DNA of 64,000 nt from Corallincola platygyrae (lineage in GTDB: Bacteria > Pseudomonadota > Gammaproteobacteria > Enterobacterales > Neiellaceae). This document shows positions 52,372 to 61,182 of this stretch, one piece after another. Under the pieces are notes generated by a model, which was not told where the DNA came from, searched no databases, and saw only the letters and a program-made list of their open reading frames with translations. Location of the stretch: NCBI RefSeq assembly GCF_039544265.1, contig NZ_BAABLI010000013.1, positions 62,001 to 126,000 on the forward strand, given 5' to 3'. Positions within the stretch are counted from its first letter, which is position 1; each line of letters starts with the position of its first letter. The position numbers and the translations under genes were made by a program.

Positions 52372-55047
52372 ATGATGTCCAATCTTGTTGTACAGCTGAA
52401 GTCGGCTAAAGCCAGGGTGGCAGTTGCAGTTTCTGCAGCGCTGGTCGGTTTAGCTGGTTGTGGTGCGGACACGACAGTGCGAAGTGAATCGCCTGATCCC
52501 GTGGTGGTTGATTATCCAGTGGCGTATGTGGCGCGACCGATACCCGTGGATGAAGAAGGTGATCGCGAAAGTGAAAGCATTCGCAGGCCTGCCGAGTTCT
52601 TCCCCGGCGCACAGCTTATTCTAAAAGATCGAGCGTCAGTATCTGCTGCTGAGACCATCCTGACCGAGGGTGTATTCGATGAGGGGGCTCTCTACGATGT
52701 CAAAGATCTCTCTGTATCGGTTGAAGGCGATAAGCTGCTTTTTGCCATGCGTGCACCAGAGATCGAAGATGCCGATGAGGAAGACCAACCCAAATGGAAC
52801 CTCTGGATCTACGATCTCGAACTCGACACTCTTAATCCCGTCATCAGCGACTCGCTAACCGCTGAAGCGGGGCACGATATTGCTCCGCGCTTTTTACCTG
52901 ATGGCCGTATCCTGTTTTCCTCTACGCGCCAGCGTACTGCCCGCGCCATATTATTGGACGAAGGCAAACCACAATTTACCGCGCTGGATGAAGACCGTCA
53001 GGAATCCGCATTCCAGCTTCACGTCATGAACGACGATGGTACCGATATTCAGCAACTGACATTTAACTTCTCTCATGATTTAGACCCTGTGGTGATGGAT
53101 GATGGTCATATCATCTATACCCGCTGGGACAATATGGGAGGTCGCAATGGCATTCATCTTTATCGAATGAATATGGATGGCAGCGGCAACGAATTCCTGT
53201 ATGGCTGGCATAGTCACAACGTTGGCACTGATGGCGACCGCATTGAATATGCTATGCCCCAGCAAACACCCGATGGCCGCTTAATGGTGATGTTGCGCCG
53301 TGGCCAGAATGAGTTTACCGGTGGTGAACTGGTTTATCTGAATACGACAGACTACACCGAGCTTGATACCCCGATTGCGGATGCTGCCCCCGGCGAAGCG
53401 CAAGAGTCTGCTACTTTTGGAGAGGTGCGGACTGATGATGGCATATCCATTGGCGGCCGCCTGTCCAGTGCATTTCCTCTGGTGGACGGTACCAATCGTA
53501 TGTTGCTCAGCTGGAGCCCCTGCCGCCTGGAACAGCCGGAAGATCCTGAAGCGCCTGAAGGTGCTGAGCCTCTGCCACAACTCCCTTGTATTGAAGAGAA
53601 CGTCGCACTGGAAGGTGTGACAGAAGCTGACCCGCTTTACGGCTTGTGGATATATGACATTGGCGAGGGAACTCAGCAGCCAATTGTGGCGCCGGAAGAG
53701 GGCATGTTCTTCACCGATCCAGTTGTGATGCAGGAGAGCCCCCGCCCAAGTTTCACTGAAGGCGAACTGGACAGCACTCTGGTTGATGAAAACGCTGCGG
53801 TTATCCATATCCGCAGCGTGTACGACTTTGATGGCGTTGATACTGTCGGCATTACCACGTTGCGAGACCCCGCTTTAACGACGGCAGCCGACCGCCCGGC
53901 ACGTTTTCTTCGTGTTGTAAAAGGGGTGGCTATGCCTCCCGACGAAGTGGTCGATTTCCCGAATACGGCATTCGGTCGCAGTGCGGGCCAACTGATGCGT
54001 GAAGTGATTGGCTATGCGCCCATTGAACCGGATGGTTCGGTGAAGGTAAAAGTGCCCGCCAATGTGCCTTTGGCCATGAGCATCGTTGATGGTGAAACCA
54101 TGCGTGTGGGTGAGCGACATCAGCAGTGGATCACTCTGGTGCCCGGCGAAACGCTGGAGTGTGGTGGCTGCCATACGTCGCAAAGTACCTTGCCCCACGG
54201 CCGTGGTGATGCTCAACCTGCGTCAGCTAATGCCGGAGCGCCTGAAACCGGCCAACCTTTCCCTAATACCAACCCAGCCTTGTTCGCCGATATTGGTGAG
54301 ACCATGGCTGAGGTCGCCACGCGTATCAACGGCACGCCAGCGATAAGTGCGGACCTAAGTTATGTCGATATCTGGACTGATCCGGCGGTACGCACGCCAG
54401 ACGAAGAGCAGCATTGGCGTTACACCGATATGTCGACCCCGGCTCCCAGCGGCGCAAGCTGTTTTGATAGTTGGACGTCTCTTTGTCGATTGCAGATTAA
54501 CTATCTTGAGCATTTGCAGCCGCTATGGGAGTTAGACCGTCAGGTGTTGGATCCTGATACAGACGAGGTGCTACAAGACAACACTTGTGTCAGCTGTCAT
54601 GGCATCGCCGATGCAGACGGCAATACCCAAGTACCAGCGGGCCAGCTGGATCTTCGTGGAGATATCTCTCCAGATGAAGCAGACCATGTGATCAGTTATC
54701 GCGAGCTGATGTTTAACGACAATGAACAGGAAGTGGTCGACGATGCTATTCGTGATGTATTGGTACAGGCGGTGGATGGCAATGGCGACCCACTATTTCA
54801 AACCGACGGTAATGGCGATTTGATTCTGGATGACGAGGGTAATCCGATCCCAGTGTTAGTTACCGTAACAGTGACCCCAAGCATGAATGTTGCGGGTGCC
54901 GCTTCAAGTAATCGATTCTTCGATCCTTTCCGTGCAGGCAACAGCCATGAAGGATTGTTAAATCCGGCAGAACTCAGATTAATTGCCGAGTGGTTGGACA
55001 TCGGTGGGCAGTATTACAACACCCCTTTCTACGGAACAGGAGATTAA
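52372..55047 (+). CDS. Hydrazine-synthase-alpha-like heme lipoprotein with PD40 repeats
   Basis: 891-residue lipoprotein (VAVSAALVGLAGCGADT; lipid Cys about 30). The N-terminal half contains TolB/PD40-type propeller blades (DIAPRFLPDGRILFSSTRQR; LDPVVMDDGHIIYTRWDNMG). The middle region resembles the hydrazine synthase alpha family, with VIGYAPIEPDGSVKVKVPAN leading to heme motif CGGCH at 597-601. A second motif, CVSCH, is at 739-743. Hydrazine synthesis is not implied: homologs of this fold are widespread in non-anammox bacteria. First gene of the rightward operon. Confidence 0.8.
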   Translation: MMSNLVVQLKSAKARVAVAVSAALVGLAGCGADTTVRSESPDPVVVDYPVAYVARPIPVDEEGDRESESIRRPAEFFPGAQLILKDRASVSAAETILTEGVFDEGALYDVKDLSVSVEGDKLLFAMRAPEIEDADEEDQPKWNLWIYDLELDTLNPVISDSLTAEAGHDIAPRFLPDGRILFSSTRQRTARAILLDEGKPQFTALDEDRQESAFQLHVMNDDGTDIQQLTFNFSHDLDPVVMDDGHIIYTRWDNMGGRNGIHLYRMNMDGSGNEFLYGWHSHNVGTDGDRIEYAMPQQTPDGRLMVMLRRGQNEFTGGELVYLNTTDYTELDTPIADAAPGEAQESATFGEVRTDDGISIGGRLSSAFPLVDGTNRMLLSWSPCRLEQPEDPEAPEGAEPLPQLPCIEENVALEGVTEADPLYGLWIYDIGEGTQQPIVAPEEGMFFTDPVVMQESPRPSFTEGELDSTLVDENAAVIHIRSVYDFDGVDTVGITTLRDPALTTAADRPARFLRVVKGVAMPPDEVVDFPNTAFGRSAGQLMREVIGYAPIEPDGSVKVKVPANVPLAMSIVDGETMRVGERHQQWITLVPGETLECGGCHTSQSTLPHGRGDAQPASANAGAPETGQPFPNTNPALFADIGETMAEVATRINGTPAISADLSYVDIWTDPAVRTPDEEQHWRYTDMSTPAPSGASCFDSWTSLCRLQINYLEHLQPLWELDRQVLDPDTDEVLQDNTCVSCHGIADADGNTQVPAGQLDLRGDISPDEADHVISYRELMFNDNEQEVVDDAIRDVLVQAVDGNGDPLFQTDGNGDLILDDEGNPIPVLVTVTVTPSMNVAGAASSNRFFDPFRAGNSHEGLLNPAELRLIAEWLDIGGQYYNTPFYGTGD

Positions 55048-55054
55048 AGCCGGT

Positions 55055-55921
55055 ATGGAGAAATTAGCCCTACTGGCTGCTTGCCTGATCATTTTGATGT
55101 TGCTGACTGTCTGTCCGGCAAGGGCGGCAGATTCTATGGCGGCAAGTGCCTTGTCTGTTGAAGCGACGCCACCGCCAGACTCTCCAGAGCCTGCTGAAGA
55201 GGCACCTACAGGGGATGAGTCCGGCTGGTTCGATTGGTTCAGTGAAGATGAGCGCGAGCTGGCGTTGGAGATCGCCGAACCTTACATCGAGTTACGCACG
55301 GGCCCCGGTCGCGGCTTTCCAATTTTTCATGTCGTAGAGCGTGGTCGACAGGTTGTTGTACTGAAACGTCGTACGGACTGGGTAAAGGTGAAGACACCCC
55401 GCCAGAAAGAGGGCTGGGTGCACGCCGATGATATCGAGAAAACCCTGGAGCAGGGGCAACGGGTAGTGTTTAACCGTGGTTCGTTTGATAATTTCCAGCA
55501 GCGCCGCTGGGAAGGTGGCTTCTCCGGCGGGGATCTGGAAGGTGCTAACCTGCTTTCTGCCTATATCGGTTACGCCTTTACCGAGAATCTCTCCATCGAA
55601 TTCACAGCCAATCAGGCATTAGGTGATGTGTCAGACAGCACCCTGCTCGACATTGGTCTGGTTCACCAAGCATTTCCTGACTGGCGTGTATCGCCATTCT
55701 TTGGGGTGGGCGCTGGCCTGATCAGTACCGATCCTCATTCATCATTGGTTGAAACCGAAGATCGTGATGACGAAACACTTCATGCCGCCGTAGGCGCCAG
55801 AATCTATCTGGCTCGTCGCTTTATGCTACGCGCGGAATACAGACATTACATGGTGCTGACGGACCGTGACGAAAACGAAGAGCTAGAAGCATGGAAACTG
55901 GGTGTAAGCGTTTACTTTTAA
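55055..55921 (+). CDS. SH3-domain outer-membrane beta-barrel protein
   Basis: 288 residues from ATG 55055, seven bases after the preceding stop (GGAGATTAAAG upstream). A signal peptide (LALLAACLIILMLLTVCPAR) is followed by a Pro/Glu-rich stretch, a bacterial SH3 domain (about 70-130; YIELRTGPGRGFPIFHVVER, QKEGWVHADDIE), then a beta-barrel of about eight strands (LLSAYIGYAFTENLSIEFTA; AEYRHYMVL) ending KLGVSVYF, with the terminal Phe typical of OMPs. It pairs with the next barrel gene, whose start overlaps it by 31 bases. Confidence 0.82.
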   Translation: MEKLALLAACLIILMLLTVCPARAADSMAASALSVEATPPPDSPEPAEEAPTGDESGWFDWFSEDERELALEIAEPYIELRTGPGRGFPIFHVVERGRQVVVLKRRTDWVKVKTPRQKEGWVHADDIEKTLEQGQRVVFNRGSFDNFQQRRWEGGFSGGDLEGANLLSAYIGYAFTENLSIEFTANQALGDVSDSTLLDIGLVHQAFPDWRVSPFFGVGAGLISTDPHSSLVETEDRDDETLHAAVGARIYLARRFMLRAEYRHYMVLTDRDENEELEAWKLGVSVYF

Positions 55922-56514
55922 TTGCCGCGCTGGCGGCCTTTCCTGCCTTTGCCCAGGCAGATGAGACGTTTGAGCCAAAAGTTGAACGTCGAGAGATAGA
56001 TGAAGCCTTGATCGACGATGAAGATTTTCAGGTCGGTGCTTATGCCGGTGTTATCAGTATCGAAGATTTTGGCTCTGAGTTTTTGTGGGGCGTGAAAGGT
56101 GCATACCACGTTACTGAAGATTTCTTTATTGAAGCCAACTATGGCAGCTCAGAAGCGGGGGAAACCAGTTTTGAACGCCTGTCCGGTGGCGCGCCTCTGT
56201 TGACCGACAGCGAACGAGATTACAGCTTTTACATGGCATCAGTAGGGTGGAACGCTCTGCCAGGTGAAGCTTTTGTTTGGGATAAATATAGCTTTAACAG
56301 TGCCTTCTACCTGCTTGCTGGCGTAGGCAGCACCGATTTCGCAGGTGATGACAACTTCACCATGGGGTTTGGTGCGGGTTACCGCCTGTTGGTGAATGAT
56401 TGGCTGGCACTGGATATCAGCGGTCACGATTACATTTTCGATCTTGATGTGACCGGCGAAGACAAAACCACACACAATCTGGCGCTCACTGCCGGTGTGT
56501 CGGTGTTTTTCTAG
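55891..56514 (+). CDS. Outer-membrane beta-barrel protein (OMP_myx_plus-like)
   Basis: 207 residues with signal peptide LLLIAALAAFPAFAQA. After an acidic leader (REIDEALIDDEDFQVGAYAG) comes an eight-strand-like barrel (ISIEDFGSEFLWGVKGAYHV) ending HNLALTAGVSVFF with C-terminal Phe. The pattern resembles the OMP family abundant in myxobacteria and scattered in gammaproteobacteria, which includes Glt gliding-machinery barrels. The ATG lies within the previous gene (31-base overlap), indicating tight coupling; no later start is available. Confidence 0.8.
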   Translation: METGCKRLLLIAALAAFPAFAQADETFEPKVERREIDEALIDDEDFQVGAYAGVISIEDFGSEFLWGVKGAYHVTEDFFIEANYGSSEAGETSFERLSGGAPLLTDSERDYSFYMASVGWNALPGEAFVWDKYSFNSAFYLLAGVGSTDFAGDDNFTMGFGAGYRLLVNDWLALDISGHDYIFDLDVTGEDKTTHNLALTAGVSVFF

Positions 56515-56527
56515 AGGAGAGAATAAT

Positions 56528-57019
56528 ATGGCCTTTTTGAAGTCTCTGTTTATCGTTGCCGGTCTGGCATTGTCTGGTATGGCTTTCGCGGCAGAAGTAA
56601 AAGCGCCTGCGCCAGATTTCACCCTGAAGTCTGATAGTGGTGAGAACATTCGCCTTTCCGAGTTACGCGGTGAAATAGTGCTGCTTAACTTTTGGGCTTC
56701 CTGGTGCGGGCCATGCCGCCAGGAGATGCCAGAGTTAGATAAGTTGGCGATGGACTTCGCCGATCTGGGCGTGAAAGTGTTGGGCGTTAATGTGGAACAG
56801 GATCCTGCGCAAGGCAAAGCTTTCCTGAAAAACCTGCCAGTCAGTTTCCCGATCCTGTTTGATACCACTAACTCAGTGACCGAAACCTATCAGGTTGATG
56901 CCATGCCAACCACTGTGCTGATTGATCGTGACGGCCAGATCCGCTTTCATCACCGGGGTTACCAGCCCGGATATGAAGATACCTACCGCCAACAGATCAA
57001 GCGTTTGATCCGGGAGTAA
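56528..57019 (+). CDS. TlpA/ResA-like periplasmic thioredoxin
   Basis: 163 residues with signal peptide SLFIVAGLALSGMAFAAEVK. The redoxin fold reads APDFTLKSDSGENIRLSELR, then LLNFWASWCGPCRQEMPELD with the WCGPC active site and the cis-Pro in DAMPTTVLIDRDG. Such proteins reduce disulfides, often on apocytochrome heme-binding cysteines, which suits a cluster with five CxxCH motifs. AGAGGAGAG precedes the ATG, 13 bases after the barrel gene. Confidence 0.92.
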   Translation: MAFLKSLFIVAGLALSGMAFAAEVKAPAPDFTLKSDSGENIRLSELRGEIVLLNFWASWCGPCRQEMPELDKLAMDFADLGVKVLGVNVEQDPAQGKAFLKNLPVSFPILFDTTNSVTETYQVDAMPTTVLIDRDGQIRFHHRGYQPGYEDTYRQQIKRLIRE

Positions 57020-57022
57020 ACC

Positions 57023-57250
57023 ATGGGTAGCGCAAGGGCAATCCTGATCCTGGTGACCTTGCTGCTTGCTTCCGGCTGCAGCAGCATCAAACCCTGGGTC
57101 AAACCCTATGAGCGACAGAAGCTGGCAGATCCGATTATGAGCTTCGACATGCATCCGATAGCGGCTAAACACGATGCTCACGTATTTGAGTCTCGTGAAG
57201 CGGCGCGCGGTGCGGACGGCAGTGGCGGAGGCGGCTGTGGTTGTAACTAA
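57023..57250 (+). CDS. DUF4266 lipoprotein with Gly-Cys-rich tail
   Basis: 75-residue lipoprotein (LILVTLLLASGCSSIKPW). The mature peptide carries the DUF4266 pattern KPWVKPYERQKLADPIMSFD and ends in a Gly-rich tail GGGGCGCN with two cysteines. The tail could bind metal or be a modification site; neither is shown. It starts three bases after the thioredoxin stop and overlaps the start of the DUF3570 gene. DUF4266 and DUF3570 genes commonly occur together, often with a thioredoxin and ApbE. Confidence 0.85.
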   Translation: MGSARAILILVTLLLASGCSSIKPWVKPYERQKLADPIMSFDMHPIAAKHDAHVFESREAARGADGSGGGGCGCN

Positions 57251-58409
57251 GCTAATCCGACATCTCTGTTTATTTACAGCGCTGCTGGCCAATTCTGTGC
57301 TGACTAGTTTCGTGCTGGTTAATCAGGCGCAGGCTGCGGTATTGCCTGAAGATCGTGCGGATATTCTCTACCACCGCTACGAAGGCGGCGGAATGACCAT
57401 TGACGGACCGGCAGTGCTGGTGCGCAAAAGCGTCAGTGAAAAGGTATCACTCTCCGGTTACTACTACGCTGACGCGGTTTCTGCAGCCTCTATTGATGTG
57501 GTGACAACGGCCAGTCCCTACACCGAAGATCGCGACGAGTATCGTTTTGGCGTGGATTACCTGCACGGTAAATCCACCATGAGCCTTTCATACAGCAACA
57601 GTGATGAAAGCGATTACACCGCCAACACGCTGTCGTTTGGTGTCAGCCAGGATATGTTTGGCGATCTGACTACGGTCGCGCTGGGCTTTGCGTATGGTTG
57701 GGATGAGGTTGGTAAAAACGGTGAGCCTGAGTTTGATGAAGAGATTGACCGCTACAGCTACAGCTTTGGTTTGACTCAGGTTTTGACCGCCAACTGGATA
57801 GCAGCATTTAACTTGCAGGCGATCACTGATGAGGGTTTCCTGAATAACCCCTACCGCTCAGTGCGCTTTGTCGATCCAACTGTGCCATCAGGTTACAGCT
57901 ATCAGCCTGAGGTTTATCCGGAAACACGTACCAGTGTTGCTGGTTCCATTACCTCAAAATACTACCTGCCTTACCGAGCTGCGCTGGGTTTTGAGGCCCG
58001 TTACTTTGATGATGACTGGGATATTCAGGCCTACAACGTGGGCGTTGATTACACCCACCCGATTGGAAATGAGTGGGTTCTAACTACAAGAGTTCGATAT
58101 TACAGCCAGAGTGAAGCTGAGTTTTATTCCGACCTGTTCCCATACCGGGATGCTCAGAACTTTATGGCCCGTGACAAAGAATTGAGTGACTTTACGTCGA
58201 TTACCGTCGGTATAGGTGCCACCTATAAATTGCCATTGGATGATTACACCGAGCGCTTTACCGGCTCGGCCACTATCGAGTGGGACCATATCGAATTTGA
58301 TTACAACAATTTTCGCGATGCCCGGGAAACCGATGCCGTTGCTGGTGAGGAGTCTTTGTACTCGTTCTCAGCCGATGTGGTGCGGGCGTTTGTGAGCTTC
58401 TACTACTAG
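57237..58409 (+). CDS. DUF3570 outer-membrane protein
   Basis: About 390 residues. GTG 57237 is preferred (GGAG upstream, 14-base overlap with the DUF4266 gene) since it gives a compact signal peptide, LCLFTALLANSVLTSF...QAQA; an ATG at 57174 would add 21 residues. The mature part starts ILYHRYEGGGMTIDGPAVLV, the DUF3570 hallmark, and continues as alternating beta strands (SVSEKVSLSGYYYADAVSAA; TEDRDEYRFGVDYLHGKS) to the end FVSFYY, consistent with a large beta-barrel. Function unknown. Confidence 0.82.
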   Translation: MVVTKLIRHLCLFTALLANSVLTSFVLVNQAQAAVLPEDRADILYHRYEGGGMTIDGPAVLVRKSVSEKVSLSGYYYADAVSAASIDVVTTASPYTEDRDEYRFGVDYLHGKSTMSLSYSNSDESDYTANTLSFGVSQDMFGDLTTVALGFAYGWDEVGKNGEPEFDEEIDRYSYSFGLTQVLTANWIAAFNLQAITDEGFLNNPYRSVRFVDPTVPSGYSYQPEVYPETRTSVAGSITSKYYLPYRAALGFEARYFDDDWDIQAYNVGVDYTHPIGNEWVLTTRVRYYSQSEAEFYSDLFPYRDAQNFMARDKELSDFTSITVGIGATYKLPLDDYTERFTGSATIEWDHIEFDYNNFRDARETDAVAGEESLYSFSADVVRAFVSFYY

Positions 58410-58477
58410 GCCGAAGTCAAGAAGAGCCATCAGAGTAGAACATCGCTCACTTTTATGAGTGCGGAAGGGGAGAGTTT

Positions 58478-59014
58478 ATGTTTAGAGCCATGATAAAACG
58501 GATCTATCAGGCGACACTGCTGACATTGTGCGGTGCGCTTTTTATCACTGCAAACGTGACTGCGGAAGAGCAGCCACTAGCGGATAAAGTCGAAGCATTG
58601 AAAGAGCAGGTGGTCAAGCTCAATCGAGACCTGTTCATTCTGGAAGAAGATCTGCTGTTTCCGGCGACCACACAAGTAACCGTCTACCTGTCTGTTGATA
58701 CCGGCGAATTCTTCAAATTGGATTCGGTTGAACTCAAGCTCGATAACGAGCGAGTGGCGGGATATCTCTACACCGACCGTCAGGTCAGTGCGCTTCATCG
58801 TGGCGGTATTCAACGTTTGTTTATCGGCAACCTGAAAGCGGGCAAGCATGAACTGACGGCATTCTTTACTGGTTTTGGCCCTGACGGCCGCGAATATCGA
58901 CGCGGCGCTTCGCTGGCATTTGAGAAGGGCACCGATGCCAAGGTGCTGGAACTGCAGGTACGTGACGCGACTGAAACCTATCAGCCAGAGTTCAAGGTGG
59001 TTGAATGGCAATAG
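58478..59014 (+). CDS. Small exported protein of unknown function, coiled coil plus beta domain
   Basis: 178 residues. Signal peptide LLTLCGALFITANVTAEEQ; a short coiled coil (LADKVEALKEQVVKLNRDLF); then a beta-sandwich-like domain (TQVTVYLSVDTGEFFKLDSV; LKAGKHELTAFFTGFGPDGR). It resembles proteins sometimes labelled AraC-like in databases, but has no DNA-binding helix and is exported, so I reject that label. GGGGAGAG precedes the ATG, and its 3' end overlaps the following TPR gene by 10 bases. Confidence 0.72.
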   Translation: MFRAMIKRIYQATLLTLCGALFITANVTAEEQPLADKVEALKEQVVKLNRDLFILEEDLLFPATTQVTVYLSVDTGEFFKLDSVELKLDNERVAGYLYTDRQVSALHRGGIQRLFIGNLKAGKHELTAFFTGFGPDGREYRRGASLAFEKGTDAKVLELQVRDATETYQPEFKVVEWQ

Positions 59015-61182
59015 CGCGCTGGCGCCGTGTCGCTCGTGTTAGCCAGGTTTCGGCGCGAGCGGCTCTGATGCAAGCCGTCAGTTGTGTGCCAATTTTCGGA
59101 ACCCACTTCTTATCGAAAGCAAGCCTTGTTCGTGTGCTCTTGGTAAGTACTTGTGTACTTGGCACTTCTTTTTCTACTGCAGTGAATGGGCAGGCGTCTG
59201 AAGTTGACCTTGAGCAGATAGATCATCTTCAGGCTGAGCTGGGATACCGGGTTGGCTTGTATGAGTATTACCAAGGTGATCCGTTGGCCGCGCTGACTTT
59301 CCTTGAAGTCGACAAAGTTCGTGTCGCTGAACGTTCGGCCATGGTTGAAACAGTAAACGCTAAAGATCGGGCCGATGCGCATCATGATCAGATCGCAAAT
59401 GCTCGCTTATTGGAAGCGGGAATTCGGTTGGGATATGGATTACACCGCTCAGCACGCGCGCTACTCAGTCAACTCGTTGCGTCACCTACTCTGTCAGAAC
59501 AGGGGTATGCCGAGGCGACACTTTACCTGGCTCAATGGCTCTACCTGCATCAGCAACCGGATGCCGCGCTGCGCGTATTAAAGGATATAGGCAGTTCTCT
59601 GCCCGAAGAGCAGGCACAACAGGCGGCCTACCTGGAACAACTGCTTGCCGTCAAAACTGGCCGGTCGGATGTCAGCACTAACAAAGATGCAGGTCCCTGG
59701 CAGCCATATCTGCTTTATAACCAAGCCATCGGTTATGCCCAGAGCGATGATAATGATAAGGCACAGCAAACCCTTGAGCAGGCGCTGACGCTAATCAGCC
59801 AGGGCCGTGCGGTAGAAGATGACAGTTGGCTGGATCTGTTGGCGTGGAGTTTCTGGTTCCCACCGACACCTCTGCCGTTGTCAGAGCAGGAATTGCAGTC
59901 TCTGCAGGACCGCGTGCACCTGACCCGCGCACGCCTGTATCGGCAGCAGGAAGACTATCCGTCTGCGGTGGATGCCTATCGTCAGGTATCTATTGAAGGC
60001 ATGGCCGCACCTGAAGCCATGTTCAGTTATGGCTGGACCGCCTTTAATGCCGGAGACCAGCCACTATCTTTGAAAGCCTGGAGTGCATTAGCACAGCGAG
60101 AAGACCTAACCGCCGAGATGTTACAGGTGCATCTTGCGATCGCATGGAGCTATGAACAATGGGGTATGCAAAGCCAGGCGCTCAATAGTTATCAGCAGGC
60201 AGCTCAATCCTACCAACAGATCCTGGCTGAACTGCAGTCGCAAATTGACAGCTTGGCACCTGAAGCTTTGATGTCTCAGCTATTGCCTGATACCGATGAA
60301 ACCTGGCTCAGTGACCAGGGCATTATCAAGGTTGCTTCACTGCCACGGCTTGACCCGTTGATGATCTCACAGCAGATGCAGGCAAGATTGATCGATGCTC
60401 GTGATCTGCGATTGCTGCAGCGCAATCTGTTGAACTGGCAACGCAACATGGAGCAATTTGATGACATGTTGGAAGTGCGTCAGCTCTCGCGTGAAGCACA
60501 ATTGGCGGAGATCCAGGCGGCGCCACCACAAGCTGAATTCGACACGTTAAAAGCGGCGCGGGATCAAATAGCAGCTCAGGTTGCGCAAGCTGAGCAGGAC
60601 CCGGAAGCGTTGGCGACAGATGAAGAGCTGGCGATCCTCAAACGCCTTAAGCGAGCCGAGCAAACCCTTTCGCAGCTGAAGGAGCACCCCAAATACGCAC
60701 AGTACGCTGAGCGTCTGCGTCGTGTTCGTGGCACGCTGGATTGGCAGTTACGAGATGATCTGGTGGCCAGGCAGTGGCAACAGACTAAATCACTAAAAGA
60801 ATTGGATAACCTGCTCCGTGAATCAGAGCAGCGCTTGACACGATTACAACGGATTGTGGATACGCCAAGCGAACAGCTCGCGTTGCAGCAGCGAGTGACC
60901 CAGGCGCAGCAAGATTTGACCCAGCAACTGCTGGCAGTTAACAGCACCTATGTGGCGTTGCGTCAGGAGATATTTAATTTGGTGTTGGGCGATCTGAAAC
61001 GCCAACACGCCCTGGTAAAAGAGCACCTGGCGCAGTCTCAACTGGCGATCACACGCCTCTATGAACACTACCTGAAAATTAAACAGCAACAGGCATTTCC
61101 GCAGGCTGCACCTGCACCTTCTCCTGCAACCGAGGCCGACAAAGCCAATCCTGAAGAGATTGGCGAGGAGGGCGCATCATGA
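59005..61182 (+). CDS. Exported TPR / coiled-coil protein
   Basis: 725 residues. After an unusually long basic N-terminus a signal segment (LVRVLLVSTCVLGTSFSTAV) appears at about 42-62, so the true start could be a later ATG. TPR-like helical pairs cover about 75-410 (LYLAQWLYLHQQPDAALRVL; ARLYRQQEDYPSAVDAYRQV). The C-terminal 300 residues are coiled coil rich in Gln, Leu and Arg, ending in a Pro-Ala-Glu tail. AAGGTGG precedes ATG 59005. It overlaps its neighbours on both sides by 4-10 bases. Scaffold role inferred. Confidence 0.8.
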   Translation: MAIARWRRVARVSQVSARAALMQAVSCVPIFGTHFLSKASLVRVLLVSTCVLGTSFSTAVNGQASEVDLEQIDHLQAELGYRVGLYEYYQGDPLAALTFLEVDKVRVAERSAMVETVNAKDRADAHHDQIANARLLEAGIRLGYGLHRSARALLSQLVASPTLSEQGYAEATLYLAQWLYLHQQPDAALRVLKDIGSSLPEEQAQQAAYLEQLLAVKTGRSDVSTNKDAGPWQPYLLYNQAIGYAQSDDNDKAQQTLEQALTLISQGRAVEDDSWLDLLAWSFWFPPTPLPLSEQELQSLQDRVHLTRARLYRQQEDYPSAVDAYRQVSIEGMAAPEAMFSYGWTAFNAGDQPLSLKAWSALAQREDLTAEMLQVHLAIAWSYEQWGMQSQALNSYQQAAQSYQQILAELQSQIDSLAPEALMSQLLPDTDETWLSDQGIIKVASLPRLDPLMISQQMQARLIDARDLRLLQRNLLNWQRNMEQFDDMLEVRQLSREAQLAEIQAAPPQAEFDTLKAARDQIAAQVAQAEQDPEALATDEELAILKRLKRAEQTLSQLKEHPKYAQYAERLRRVRGTLDWQLRDDLVARQWQQTKSLKELDNLLRESEQRLTRLQRIVDTPSEQLALQQRVTQAQQDLTQQLLAVNSTYVALRQEIFNLVLGDLKRQHALVKEHLAQSQLAITRLYEHYLKIKQQQAFPQAAPAPSPATEADKANPEEIGEEGAS

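Noticed and set aside
48411..55047. Anammox-type hydrazine synthesis or nitrogen-oxide metabolism genes
   Set aside because: Only an alpha-like protein is present; there is no beta/gamma subunit and no hydroxylamine oxidoreductase with multiple hemes.
58478..59014. AraC-type transcription regulator
   Set aside because: The protein has a signal peptide and a beta domain and lacks any helix-turn-helix; the label would be a database carry-over.
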